Source of the DNA: Pseudomonas fluorescens | GTDB lineage: Bacteria; Pseudomonadota; Gammaproteobacteria; Pseudomonadales; Pseudomonadaceae | DNA length: 64,000 nt | Assembly: GCF_900636825.1 (NCBI RefSeq) | Contig: NZ_LR134318.1 | Coordinates: 3,133,501-3,197,500, forward strand | Direction of reading: 5' to 3' | In this document: in pieces, positions 56,361 through 64,000 of the stretch | Layout of the letters: every line of letters starts with the position of its first letter | How positions within the stretch are numbered: position 1 is the stretch's first letter | The notes under the pieces: generated by a model | Seen by the model: the letters and a program-made list of their open reading frames with translations, nothing else | What the model was told of the DNA's origin: nothing | Databases searched by the model: none | Translations under genes and position numbers: made by a program

Positions 56361-58027
56361 CCATTCAGCTTTCATTGGCCGAACGGGCGCTGATTCTGGC
56401 GCCCTTGGGCCGCGACAGTCAGATTGCGCTGATGATTCTCGACGAGGCAGGTTTTTGCGCAGAGATATGCCCCAGCCTGGGCAAACTCTGCACCGAGCTA
56501 GAACACGGTGCGGGTCTCTTGCTGATCGCGGCCGAGGCGCTGGGAGGGCCGGACATCGAGGCGCTGGTGCTGCATCTGGAGCAGCAACCGGCCTGGTCTG
56601 ACCTGCCGATCGTCTTGTTGACTCACCATGGCGGCCACGAACAAAGTCCCTTTTCACGTCTCAGCAGCCTCTTGGGCAACGTCACGTTCCTCGAACGGCC
56701 ATTTCATCCCGCCACGCTGGTGAGTATGGTTTCTGCCGCGCTGCGTGGACGGCGACGACAGTACGAGGCCCGCGACCGCCTGATCGACCTGAGCGAGAGC
56801 GAACGGCGTCTGCAATCGACACTGGAAAGCCTTGAGCACCAGGTCGAAGAGCGCACGGCGCAACTGCGCCACAACGAGGAAGCATTACGCCAGTCGCAAA
56901 AAATGGAAGCCGTTGGCCAGCTCACCGGCGGTATCGCCCACGACTTCAATAATATGCTGACCGGGATCATCGGCAGTCTGGAACTGCTGCGCCGACGTCT
57001 GGCCCGTGGTCGTCTCGATGACCTCGATAGCCTGATCGACCTGGGCGTGACTTCCGCCAATCGCGCCGCCGGCCTGACTCACCGCTTGCTGGCTTTTTCC
57101 CGGCGGCAATCGCTCGATTCCAAAGCGGTGCAAATGAATACCTTGGTGCTGTCTATGGGCGAGCTGCTGCAGCGCAGTCTCAACGAGAGCATTCAGCTGG
57201 AAATGCGCCTGGACGACAAACTCTGGGTAGCGGAAGCCGATCCGAATCAGCTGGAAAGCGCCCTGCTCAATCTGGTGATCAATGCCCGCGACGCCATGCC
57301 CGATGGCGGCAAACTGGTGGTCGAGACCAGCAATGAGGTGCTGAACCGCGAATTCACCGAGGCCTACAGCAATCTGGAACCGGGTGAGTACGTGGTGCTC
57401 AGTGTCACCGACAACGGCAGCGGCATGCCGGAAAGCGTGATGAACCGTGCTTTTGATCCGTTTTTCACGACCAAACCGATTGGCCAGGGCACTGGCCTCG
57501 GTTTGTCGATGATTTATGGCTTCAGTAAACAATCGCGCGGCCATGTTTCGATCGATAGTGAGGTTGATCAAGGCACCACGGTCAAACTTTACCTGCCGCG
57601 CTTTCGCGGTGAAGAAATCGAACTCCCCGCCGCCGATACCCAGCAAGCGCCGCATGCCATGGATGGCGAAACCGTGCTGATCGTCGAAGACGACCCGGCC
57701 GTCCGCGTGCTGGTTTGCGCGGTGCTCAGTGAGTTGGGGTACGCCTTTGTCGAAGCCAGCGACGCCGATAGCGCCGTGCCGATTTTGAACTCGACACAGC
57801 GTATCGATCTGTTGATCAGCGACGTCGGTTTGCCGGGCATGAACGGTCGTCAGCTGGCGGAAGTGGGCCGGCAATACCGACCCGGTTTGAAGGTGCTGTT
57901 CATCACGGGGTACGCCGAGCACGCAGCGGTGCGCGGGGGCTTCCTCGATTCGGGAATGCAGATGATCACCAAACCGTTCACATTCGATCTGCTCACGGCG
58001 AAGGTGCGCGAGATGATCAAAATCTGA
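56357..58027 (+). CDS. Hybrid histidine kinase with N-terminal pseudo-receiver
   Basis: A GTG start overlaps the KaiC-like stop codon by 4 nt. This 556-residue cytoplasmic protein has a receiver-like fold at residues 10-130, but the phosphoacceptor position reads '[14 protein letters not shown]' without the usual aspartate. A short coiled coil leads to His195 in '[20 protein letters not shown]', then the ATPase boxes '[14 protein letters not shown]' and '[15 protein letters not shown]'. A genuine receiver follows with Asp489 in '[13 protein letters not shown]'. It is probably the output or input kinase of the KaiC-like protein. Confidence 0.92.
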   Translation: MTIQLSLAERALILAPLGRDSQIALMILDEAGFCAEICPSLGKLCTELEHGAGLLLIAAEALGGPDIEALVLHLEQQPAWSDLPIVLLTHHGGHEQSPFSRLSSLLGNVTFLERPFHPATLVSMVSAALRGRRRQYEARDRLIDLSESERRLQSTLESLEHQVEERTAQLRHNEEALRQSQKMEAVGQLTGGIAHDFNNMLTGIIGSLELLRRRLARGRLDDLDSLIDLGVTSANRAAGLTHRLLAFSRRQSLDSKAVQMNTLVLSMGELLQRSLNESIQLEMRLDDKLWVAEADPNQLESALLNLVINARDAMPDGGKLVVETSNEVLNREFTEAYSNLEPGEYVVLSVTDNGSGMPESVMNRAFDPFFTTKPIGQGTGLGLSMIYGFSKQSRGHVSIDSEVDQGTTVKLYLPRFRGEEIELPAADTQQAPHAMDGETVLIVEDDPAVRVLVCAVLSELGYAFVEASDADSAVPILNSTQRIDLLISDVGLPGMNGRQLAEVGRQYRPGLKVLFITGYAEHAAVRGGFLDSGMQMITKPFTFDLLTAKVREMIKI

Positions 58028-58055
58028 AAGCACTGAATTATGAATTCGCTGAACA

Positions 58056-58139
58056 TGTAGGAGCTGCCGAAGGCTGCGATCTTTTGACCTTCGTTTAAAA
58101 CCCAACGTCAAAAGATCGCAGCCTGCGGCAGCTCCTGCA
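58056..58139. repeat. REP-type inverted repeat
   Basis: The arms 'tgtaggagctgccgaaggct' and the complement ending 'gcggcagctcctgca', with 'gcgatcttttgacc'/'ggtcaaaagatcgc'-like inner stems, form one hairpin unit. It sits between convergent genes and is the same family as the eight-copy array. Confidence 0.88.
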
Positions 58140-58145
58140 TTTGTA

Positions 58146-58523
58146 TCAGGCGAGCAGTTCCTGAATCTTTTCCTGCAATATGTCGAGATCGAACGGCTTT
58201 TCGAGGATCGGTGCCTTTTGCGTGATCGGGCTGCCGGTCTCGCGAATCTCTTGCGGGTAGCCGCTGATAAAAATCACTTTCAAATCCGGTCGAAGCTTTA
58301 CCGCAGGCTCTGCGATCTGCACGCCGGAAATGCCGCCGGGCAGGCGAAAATCGGTGATCAACATGTCCAGGTGCGGTTTACTTGCGAGAATCTCGAAGGC
58401 CTGCTCGCCATTTTCAGCTTGCAGCACGCGATAGCCCTGCCCCGACAGATAATCTGTCAGAACCATCAAGATAACCGGTTCGTCTTCGACGACGAGTACT
58501 ACATCTTGCGCATCTACGCTCAT
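58146..58523 (-). CDS. Single-domain response regulator
   Basis: The ATG at 58523 (MSVDAQDVVLVVEDEPVILM) gives a 125-residue stand-alone receiver with no output domain. The acidic pair is in 'VVEDEP', the phosphosite Asp58 in 'LITDFRLPGGISG', and the conserved lysine in 'ILEKPFDLDIL'. It is encoded 44 bp downstream of the hybrid kinase, its probable phosphodonor. Confidence 0.93.
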   Translation of the reverse strand: MSVDAQDVVLVVEDEPVILMVLTDYLSGQGYRVLQAENGEQAFEILASKPHLDMLITDFRLPGGISGVQIAEPAVKLRPDLKVIFISGYPQEIRETGSPITQKAPILEKPFDLDILQEKIQELLA

Positions 58524-58567
58524 GGGAAGCCTTTGTTCGGTCAATAGCTGCTGATACGACCGTGTGG

Positions 58568-59782
58568 TCACTCAGAGGTTGCGTCGGATATGCCGTTTTC
58601 CTGGATTGGCAGACAAACGCGAAACAGGGCGCCTTCGTTGATTTCACTCTCGACGACGATGGAGCCGCCATGGGCGGCGACGATCTGCTCGGAAATGAAC
58701 AGACCCAGCCCGAGCCCGGCGACCACTGTCTTGGCAGAGACCCGTTCAAACTGTTGAAAAATACGTTTCTGGTTCTCGGCGCTGATACCGATGCCGTGAT
58801 CCTGAACCTCGATCCGCGCCTCGTCGTCATCGCGATAAACACGTACTTGAATCGGGCTGCGGCCACCGTAGCGCAGCGCATTGGTGATCAAATTGGTCAC
58901 CACTTGCTCGATACGGAATTCATCCCAGTTGCCCTCGACCGGCTCAGGCGCGGTAAACGACACTTCGGTTTCGGCGGCTTCGATCTGCTGGGCAAAGTTT
59001 TGCAGCAGGTTGCTGACCAGTTGCACCAGATCGAATCGGTTTGGCCGGATCGACAGCTTGCCGGTGCGAATCCGCGAGACGTCGAGCATGTCTTCGATCA
59101 AGCGGATCAAGCTTTTGATCTGACGCTCGTCGCGATCGACCATCGCATGCATCTTGTCGAGGGTGAACGCCGCCGCGTTGTCGCGCGCCAGATGCATTTT
59201 GCGCAACTGGGTTTCGAGGATCAGACCATTGAGCGGAGTGCGCACTTCGTGGGCGACGATCGACATGAAGTCGTCGCGCATGCGCACAGCCTGCTCCAGC
59301 TCCCGTTGCGTGCTCTGCAATTGTTGCAGCAACGCTTCCTGCTCGCGCCGGGCCTGCTCCAGCGCCTCAACCTGCTGCTTCATCGCCTTGCTCTGGCGGT
59401 ACAGATCGACGAACACGTTAACCTTGCTCTTCACCGCGTGAATATCCAGCGGCTTGTGCAGGAAGTCCACCGCCCCGCTCTCATAGCCCTTGAACGCGTA
59501 ATTGAGCTCACGGCCGGCGGCACTGACGAAGACGATCGGGATGTTCTTGGTTTTCTCGGTGCCGCGCATCAACTCGGCCAGTTCGAAGCCATTCATGCCG
59601 GGCATCTGCACATCAAGAATGGCCATGGCGAATTCGTGTTGCAGCAGCAGCGACAGCGCTTCGTCCGCGGACAGCGCTTTATAGACCGTGCGGTCTTCAC
59701 GCTTGATCAGCGCTTCGAGGGCCAGCAGGTTCTCTGGCAGATCGTCGACGATCAGCAGTTTGGCTTGGATATTACTCAGCAT
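58568..59782 (-). CDS. Hybrid kinase with N-terminal receiver (REC-HisKA-HATPase)
   Basis: This 404-residue protein starts with a receiver (Asp57 in 'AILDVQMPGMNGFELAELM'). After a coiled coil comes His178 in 'DDFMSIVAHEVRTPLNGLI' and the ATPase 'NLITNALRYGG...DHGIGISAE' with 'GLGLGLFISEQIVAAHGGSI'. The receiver-first order suggests that phosphorylation from another kinase controls its activity. It overlaps the CheB-type gene by 7 nt. Confidence 0.93.
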   Translation of the reverse strand: MLSNIQAKLLIVDDLPENLLALEALIKREDRTVYKALSADEALSLLLQHEFAMAILDVQMPGMNGFELAELMRGTEKTKNIPIVFVSAAGRELNYAFKGYESGAVDFLHKPLDIHAVKSKVNVFVDLYRQSKAMKQQVEALEQARREQEALLQQLQSTQRELEQAVRMRDDFMSIVAHEVRTPLNGLILETQLRKMHLARDNAAAFTLDKMHAMVDRDERQIKSLIRLIEDMLDVSRIRTGKLSIRPNRFDLVQLVSNLLQNFAQQIEAAETEVSFTAPEPVEGNWDEFRIEQVVTNLITNALRYGGRSPIQVRVYRDDDEARIEVQDHGIGISAENQKRIFQQFERVSAKTVVAGLGLGLFISEQIVAAHGGSIVVESEINEGALFRVCLPIQENGISDATSE

Positions 59783-60369
59783 GCGATTCGTTCCAGCTCG
59801 ACAAGCAGACGGCCGATGCCGCGAATGGGTAAGACATGATCCGGCTGCTGAAGCTTCAGCGCTGCCAGGGGCATGGTGGCGACCTGAGCATCGTCAGGGT
59901 CCTGCACAATCGTCAGGCCGCCGTAACGTTTGACTTCGGCGAGGCCGCGCGCGCCATCGTGATTGGCGCCCGTCAGCAGCACTGCCGCCAGAGCCGTGCC
60001 GTAAACGGCGGCGGCGGATTCGAACAGGAAATCGATCGAAGGTCGAGAATAGTGCAGGCGATCCTCAAGACTGAGCGACAGACTGCGATCTTCCTCCACC
60101 GACAGGTGATAGCCGGGGGTCGCGAAATACACCGTGCCCGGTCGGATATCCTGTTTGTCGACGGCCTCCAGCACCGGCATCGCCACACGCCGGGCAAACA
60201 CATCGGCCAATTGGCTGCGCCGCTCTTCAGGTAGGTGCAAGACAATGATGATCGGCAGCGCGAAACCTTTACGCAACGGCCCTAGCAGGCTCAATAACGC
60301 CTCCACGCCTCCGGCGGAAGCACCCATCACAATGGCCTCGACCCGAGGCAAATCCGCAGCGTCGCTCAT
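59776..60369 (-). CDS. CheB-type methylesterase domain protein
   Basis: This 197-residue catalytic domain stands without the usual receiver. The triad is Ser18 in 'VMGASAGGVEALL', His45 in 'IIVLHLPEERR' and Asp138 in 'LLTGANHDGARGL', with spacing close to that of chemotaxis CheB. It removes methyl groups from glutamates of receptor-like proteins. No chemoreceptor is encoded nearby, so the target is unclear. ATGA overlaps the CheR-type gene. Confidence 0.93.
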   Translation of the reverse strand: MSDAADLPRVEAIVMGASAGGVEALLSLLGPLRKGFALPIIIVLHLPEERRSQLADVFARRVAMPVLEAVDKQDIRPGTVYFATPGYHLSVEEDRSLSLSLEDRLHYSRPSIDFLFESAAAVYGTALAAVLLTGANHDGARGLAEVKRYGGLTIVQDPDDAQVATMPLAALKLQQPDHVLPIRGIGRLLVELERIAC

Positions 60370-61199
60370 GATTTGCGGTAGATCCGTTCCTGTTTGACCA
60401 GCGGCTCGAACTGGCTCGAATAGTTGGAAAAATCCAGCGTCTCTTTGCTGCCAAGCACCAGGAAACCACGATGACTCAACGATTCGTGGAACAGCCCGAA
60501 GGCGCGATCCTGAAGCTTCTTGTTGAAATAGATCAGAACGTTGCGACAGGAGATCAACTGGGTTTCCGAAAACACGCTGTCGGTCGCCAGGCTATGGTCG
60601 GCGAAGGTTACGTTTTCGCACAGACTCTTGTCGAAAATCGCATAGCCGTACGCCGCCGTGTAGTAATCCGCAAACGAGCGCTGACCGCCGGCCTGCTGGT
60701 AGTTGGCGGTGTAGGCGCGGACGTTCTCGAGCGAGAAAATCCCCTGCTTGGCCTTGTCCAGCGAACGCGGGTTGATATCAGTGGCATAAATGATGGTGCG
60801 GTCAAGCAGGCCTTCTTCGCGCAGCAGAATCGCCATCGAATAAACCTCCTCGCCCGTACTGCATCCGGCAATCCAGATTTTCAGCGACGGATAAGTGCGC
60901 AGCAGCGGCACCACTTCATTGCGTATTGCCAGAAAGTGCGACGGATCGCGAAACATCTCGCTGACTGGAATCGTCAGCAACTGCAGCAGCTGCATGAACG
61001 CCGTCGGATCGTGCAGGACCTTTTCCTGCAGGGCCGAAATGGTCGCGCACTCGAACTGGCTCAGCGCGTGCTGCACCCGGCGCTTGATGGAAGCGCCGGA
61101 GTAATCGCGAAAATCGTAGCTGTACTTGAGGTAAATGGCCTCGATCAACAGACGTAGTTCGATCTCGCTGTTGCGTTCGGTCGGACTGCTGCGTTCCAC
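60366..61199 (-). CDS. CheR-type protein-glutamate methyltransferase
   Basis: A GTG start at 61199 shares its G with the stop codon of the upstream kinase (TAGTG), giving 277 residues. The SAM-binding motif is 'IWIAGCSTGEEVYSMAIL', with 'IYATDINPRSLDKAKQGIF' and 'QLISCRNVLIYFNKKLQDRA' also conserved. The N-terminal helical domain contains 'LKYSYDFRDYSGASIKRRVQ'. It works opposite the CheB-type protein; the methylated target is not encoded nearby as a chemoreceptor. Confidence 0.93.
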   Translation of the reverse strand: MERSSPTERNSEIELRLLIEAIYLKYSYDFRDYSGASIKRRVQHALSQFECATISALQEKVLHDPTAFMQLLQLLTIPVSEMFRDPSHFLAIRNEVVPLLRTYPSLKIWIAGCSTGEEVYSMAILLREEGLLDRTIIYATDINPRSLDKAKQGIFSLENVRAYTANYQQAGGQRSFADYYTAAYGYAIFDKSLCENVTFADHSLATDSVFSETQLISCRNVLIYFNKKLQDRAFGLFHESLSHRGFLVLGSKETLDFSNYSSQFEPLVKQERIYRKS

Positions 61200-64000
61200 T
61201 AAATACGTTCCATCTTCGGTAACCACACGCGAATCAGCGAGAACAAGCGATCCAGATCGATGGGCTTGGCCAGATAATCGTTGGCGCCGGCCTGCAGGCA
61301 GCGCTCCTGATCGTCCTTCATCGCCTTGGCCGTGACCGCAATGATCGGCAGCTTGCGCCAGCGCGGATTCTTGCGGATTTCAATGGTGGCTTCGTAGCCA
61401 TCCATTTCCGGCATCATCACGTCCATCAGCACCAGGTCGATGTCCTCGACTTCATTCAATTTATCAATCGCTTCGCGACCATTTCGGCCGATCACCACGA
61501 CTGCACCTTTATGTTCCAGCGCGCTGGTCAGGGCGAAGATGTTGCGCACGTCATCGTCCACCAGCAGCACTTTGCGACCCTCGAAGACCTTGTCGCGACT
61601 GCGCGCCGTCTTGAGCATCTTCTGCCGTTCATGGGACAACTGCGATTCGACTTTGTGCAGAAAGAGTGTGACCTCATCCAGCAGCCGCTCTGGCGAGCGC
61701 GCGCCCTTGATGATGATCGAGCGCGAATACTTGCGCAGCTCGGCCTCTTCGTCGCGGGTCAGGTTGCGCCCGGTGTAGACGATGACTGGCGGGAACGAGC
61801 AGATATCTTCGGTCGACATGCGTTTGAGCAGGTCATTGCCATGCATGTCCGGCAGTTTCAAATCGATGACCATGCAGTCGTAGATCGTCGTGCGCAACAG
61901 TTCCAGGGCATCCTGGGCCAGGCCGACAGCGGTGATCTCGATGTCTTCGTCACCGATCAGGCGCGCGATGCTTTCACGCTGCAAATCGTCGTCTTCCACC
62001 AGCAAAACGCGTTTGACCTTCTGCGTCAGCTTGGCTTCGAGGCGAGCGAACACGTCCTTGAGTTCTTCGCGAGTGGTCGGTTTCACCGCGTAGCCGATGG
62101 CGCCCATGTGCATGGCGGCTTCGACGCGGTCTTCAACCGAAATCACATGTACCGGAATGTGCCGTGTGCCGGCGTGTTCCTTCAGACGTTGCAGCACCGT
62201 CAGGCCGGAATGATCCGGCAGGCGCATGTCGAGCAGGATCGCATCCGGCACGAACTCTTTGGCCAGGTCATAACCTTCGTCAGCGCCATGGGCAACCAGG
62301 CACTGATAGCCCAGTTCGTGAGCCAGGTCATAAAGGATGTGGGCAAAATTCGGTTCATCCTCCACCACCAGAATGCAGCGGGTGGCGAACGGAGCCCTGT
62401 CGCGGTCATCGGCAAACCGCGGAATAACCACCGGCGCGGTGGAAACCGGCGCAGTGACGCGCGGGATAACCGGCGTGACGGCCGGCGGCGTAAGGCTCAG
62501 AGGCGCGCTCGGCGCCTCGCCGTTTTCACTGTATTGACGCGGCAATACCAGCGTAAACGTGCTGCCCTGCCCCGGTGCGCTGGTGACGCTGATCGAACCA
62601 CCGAGCAAGGTCGCCAGGTCTCGGGAAATCGACAGCCCCAGACCAGTGCCGCCGTATTTGCGGTTGGTGGTGCCGTCGGCCTGGCGGAAGGCTTCGAAAA
62701 TGCTTTCCTGCTGGTCCTGCGCGATACCGATGCCCGAATCGCGAACGATGAAAGCGATGTGGTCGTTCGGCTGACCGGCGATGGTCAGGCTGACGGAGCC
62801 CTGCTCGGTGAATTTGAGTGCGTTGGATAACAGGTTTTTGATCACCTGTTCAAGACGCTGGCGGTCGGTGAACATCGTCGCCGGCGCATCGTTGTGCAAT
62901 TCGACGTTGAAGGTCAGGCGTTTGTCTGCGGCCAGTGGTTCAAACATGCCGCGCAAGCCGTCGGCGAGACGCGCCACATTGGTATTTTCCGGAATGACTT
63001 CCAGCTTGCCAGCTTCGACTTTGGAAATGTCGAGGATGTCATTGATCAGGTTGAGCAGATCGTTGCCGGCCGAATAGATCGATTCGGCGAACTTGACCTG
63101 TTCGGCGCTGAGGTTGTCCTGCGGGTTCTCGGCCAACAGCTTGGCCAGAATCAGCGAACTGTTCAGCGGCGTGCGCAGTTCGTGGGACATGTTGGCGAGG
63201 AATTCGGACTTGTACTTGCTCGAGCGCTGCAACTCTTCGGCGCGCTCTTCAAGTTGCGCCTGCGCCTGATTGAGTTCGGAGTTCTTCAGGTCCATGGCGT
63301 CGCGCTGCTCGGCCAGTGTCTGCGCCTGTTCGGCAAGCTGCTCGTTGGTCTGTTCCAGTTCGACTTGCTGGGTTTCCAGATGCGCTTGAGATTCCTTGAG
63401 AATCCGCGACTGCTCTTCGAGCTCTTCGTTGGCGGTTTTCAGTTCTTCCTGCTGCACCTGCAACTCTTCGTTGAGCTGCTGGGTTTCGGCGAGGACTTCC
63501 TGCAAGCGCTGACGGTAACGCGCAGCTTCGATCGAGGTGCCGATGTTGCTGGCAATCAATTCCAGCAATTCGATGTCGCGTTCTGTGAGCGGGCGCAGAA
63601 AGCCCAGTTCGACCACGCCATTGATGCGGTCGTCGTCGCTGGTCGGTACCACCAGCACACTGTGCGGCAGGCCTTCGCCCAGACCCGAGCTGACTTTGAA
63701 GTAGTCGGCCGGCACCGAATCGAGACGAATCAGCCGTCCTTGGTGGGCGACCTGGCCGACGATGCCTTCGCCGCTGTAGATCGACTGATCCTGTTCCTCC
63801 TGCTCGCGGGAGAAGCCGTAAGTGGCAACGCGTTTGAGACCGCCGTGTTCTTCTCGCACATACAACGCTGCTACCGCGGTGCCCAGGTATTGCGCACAAA
63901 ACTGCAGAATATTGCGTCCGAGCAGATTCAGGGTCAGCTGCCCCAGCACTTGCTCGGCAAGCTGTGTCTGACCATTGCGCAGCCACGCCTGCTTCTCCAG
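61199..64000 (-). CDS. Large hybrid histidine kinase, GAF-HisKA-HATPase-REC-REC-REC (5' part outside window)
   Basis: The reading frame is open to the window end, so the N-terminus, probably with membrane sensing parts, is missing. The visible part starts '...LRNGQTQLAEQVLGQ'. It then has a GAF domain, a long coiled coil rich in Gln and Glu, a HisKA box ('FLANMSHELRTPLNSSLIL'), and the ATPase 'NLLSNALKFTEQG' with 'GTGLGLSISRDLATLLGG'. Three receivers follow, with Asp in 'AILLDMRLPDHSG', 'CMVIDLKLPDMHG' and 'LVLMDVMMPEMDG'. It is the top gene of the CheR-CheB-kinase operon. Confidence 0.93.
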   Translation of the reverse strand: MEKQAWLRNGQTQLAEQVLGQLTLNLLGRNILQFCAQYLGTAVAALYVREEHGGLKRVATYGFSREQEEQDQSIYSGEGIVGQVAHQGRLIRLDSVPADYFKVSSGLGEGLPHSVLVVPTSDDDRINGVVELGFLRPLTERDIELLELIASNIGTSIEAARYRQRLQEVLAETQQLNEELQVQQEELKTANEELEEQSRILKESQAHLETQQVELEQTNEQLAEQAQTLAEQRDAMDLKNSELNQAQAQLEERAEELQRSSKYKSEFLANMSHELRTPLNSSLILAKLLAENPQDNLSAEQVKFAESIYSAGNDLLNLINDILDISKVEAGKLEVIPENTNVARLADGLRGMFEPLAADKRLTFNVELHNDAPATMFTDRQRLEQVIKNLLSNALKFTEQGSVSLTIAGQPNDHIAFIVRDSGIGIAQDQQESIFEAFRQADGTTNRKYGGTGLGLSISRDLATLLGGSISVTSAPGQGSTFTLVLPRQYSENGEAPSAPLSLTPPAVTPVIPRVTAPVSTAPVVIPRFADDRDRAPFATRCILVVEDEPNFAHILYDLAHELGYQCLVAHGADEGYDLAKEFVPDAILLDMRLPDHSGLTVLQRLKEHAGTRHIPVHVISVEDRVEAAMHMGAIGYAVKPTTREELKDVFARLEAKLTQKVKRVLLVEDDDLQRESIARLIGDEDIEITAVGLAQDALELLRTTIYDCMVIDLKLPDMHGNDLLKRMSTEDICSFPPVIVYTGRNLTRDEEAELRKYSRSIIIKGARSPERLLDEVTLFLHKVESQLSHERQKMLKTARSRDKVFEGRKVLLVDDDVRNIFALTSALEHKGAVVVIGRNGREAIDKLNEVEDIDLVLMDVMMPEMDGYEATIEIRKNPRWRKLPIIAVTAKAMKDDQERCLQAGANDYLAKPIDLDRLFSLIRVWLPKMERI

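Noticed and set aside
61511..62830. Plus-strand frame of 439 codons opposite the large hybrid kinase
   Set aside because: Antisense shadow of receiver and ATPase domains; no family features.

Overview
The window is a GC-rich, gene-dense chromosomal segment of a Pseudomonas, most likely from the P. fluorescens lineage. The evidence is an OprD porin, a mexEF-oprN efflux operon, selenocysteine-dependent fdnGHI, DUF1652, and abundant hairpin repeats built on 'gtgggagc...gctcccac' and 'gtaggagctg...cagctcctac'. No integrase, transposase, phage gene, rRNA or CRISPR array was seen.

Layout. 1-5.2 kb: a partial MscS channel, a FadL-type porin, an OprD porin and a ParDE-type toxin-antitoxin pair. 5.3-14.4 kb (minus strand): a complete selenocysteine and respiratory formate dehydrogenase locus, fdnG-fdnH-fdnI-fdhE-selA-selB-selC, with an in-frame UGA and its hairpin in fdnG. 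14.6-20.3 kb: a C-S lyase, an SDR enzyme, a Yip1 membrane protein, a cation/proton antiporter and two small unknowns. 20.4-26.3 kb (minus): a FAN1-like nuclease, an Fe-S helicase and a PAS hybrid kinase, each overlapping the next by 4 nt. 26.5-31.3 kb: a small lipoprotein, an eight-copy 101-bp hairpin array, and a polyamine-type gene set (AraC-type regulator, FAD oxidase, cupin, PotF-like binding protein). 31.6-38.6 kb: DUF1652, a UvrD-family helicase, pirin, phosphoglucomutase and a MocR-type regulator. 38.6-43.8 kb: a 483-aa unknown, a quinone-reductase-like dehydrogenase divergent from a LysR regulator, and two zinc-ribbon membrane proteins. 44.1-50 kb: mexE-mexF-oprN. 50.2-53.5 kb (minus): an AaeAB-type efflux operon with DUF1656. 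53.7-64 kb: a TPR protein and a signalling cluster with a KaiC-like ATPase, four histidine kinases or regulators, CheB and CheR. The last hybrid kinase runs off the window.

How the parts work together. SelA, SelB and tRNA-Sec supply the selenocysteine that FdnG needs; FdnG, FdnH and FdnI then pass electrons from periplasmic formate to the quinone pool, and FdhE helps mature the enzyme. The 54.8-64 kb genes probably form one signalling module: a KaiC-like ATPase is translationally coupled to a kinase with a degenerate N-terminal receiver, and faces an operon of hybrid kinase, CheR, CheB, second hybrid kinase and single-domain receiver. The most unusual items are this module, the 483-aa unknown upstream of a MocR protein that has lost its PLP lysine, and the tandem hairpin array. 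All functional calls are from reading the sequence and from knowledge of the families; no database search was run.
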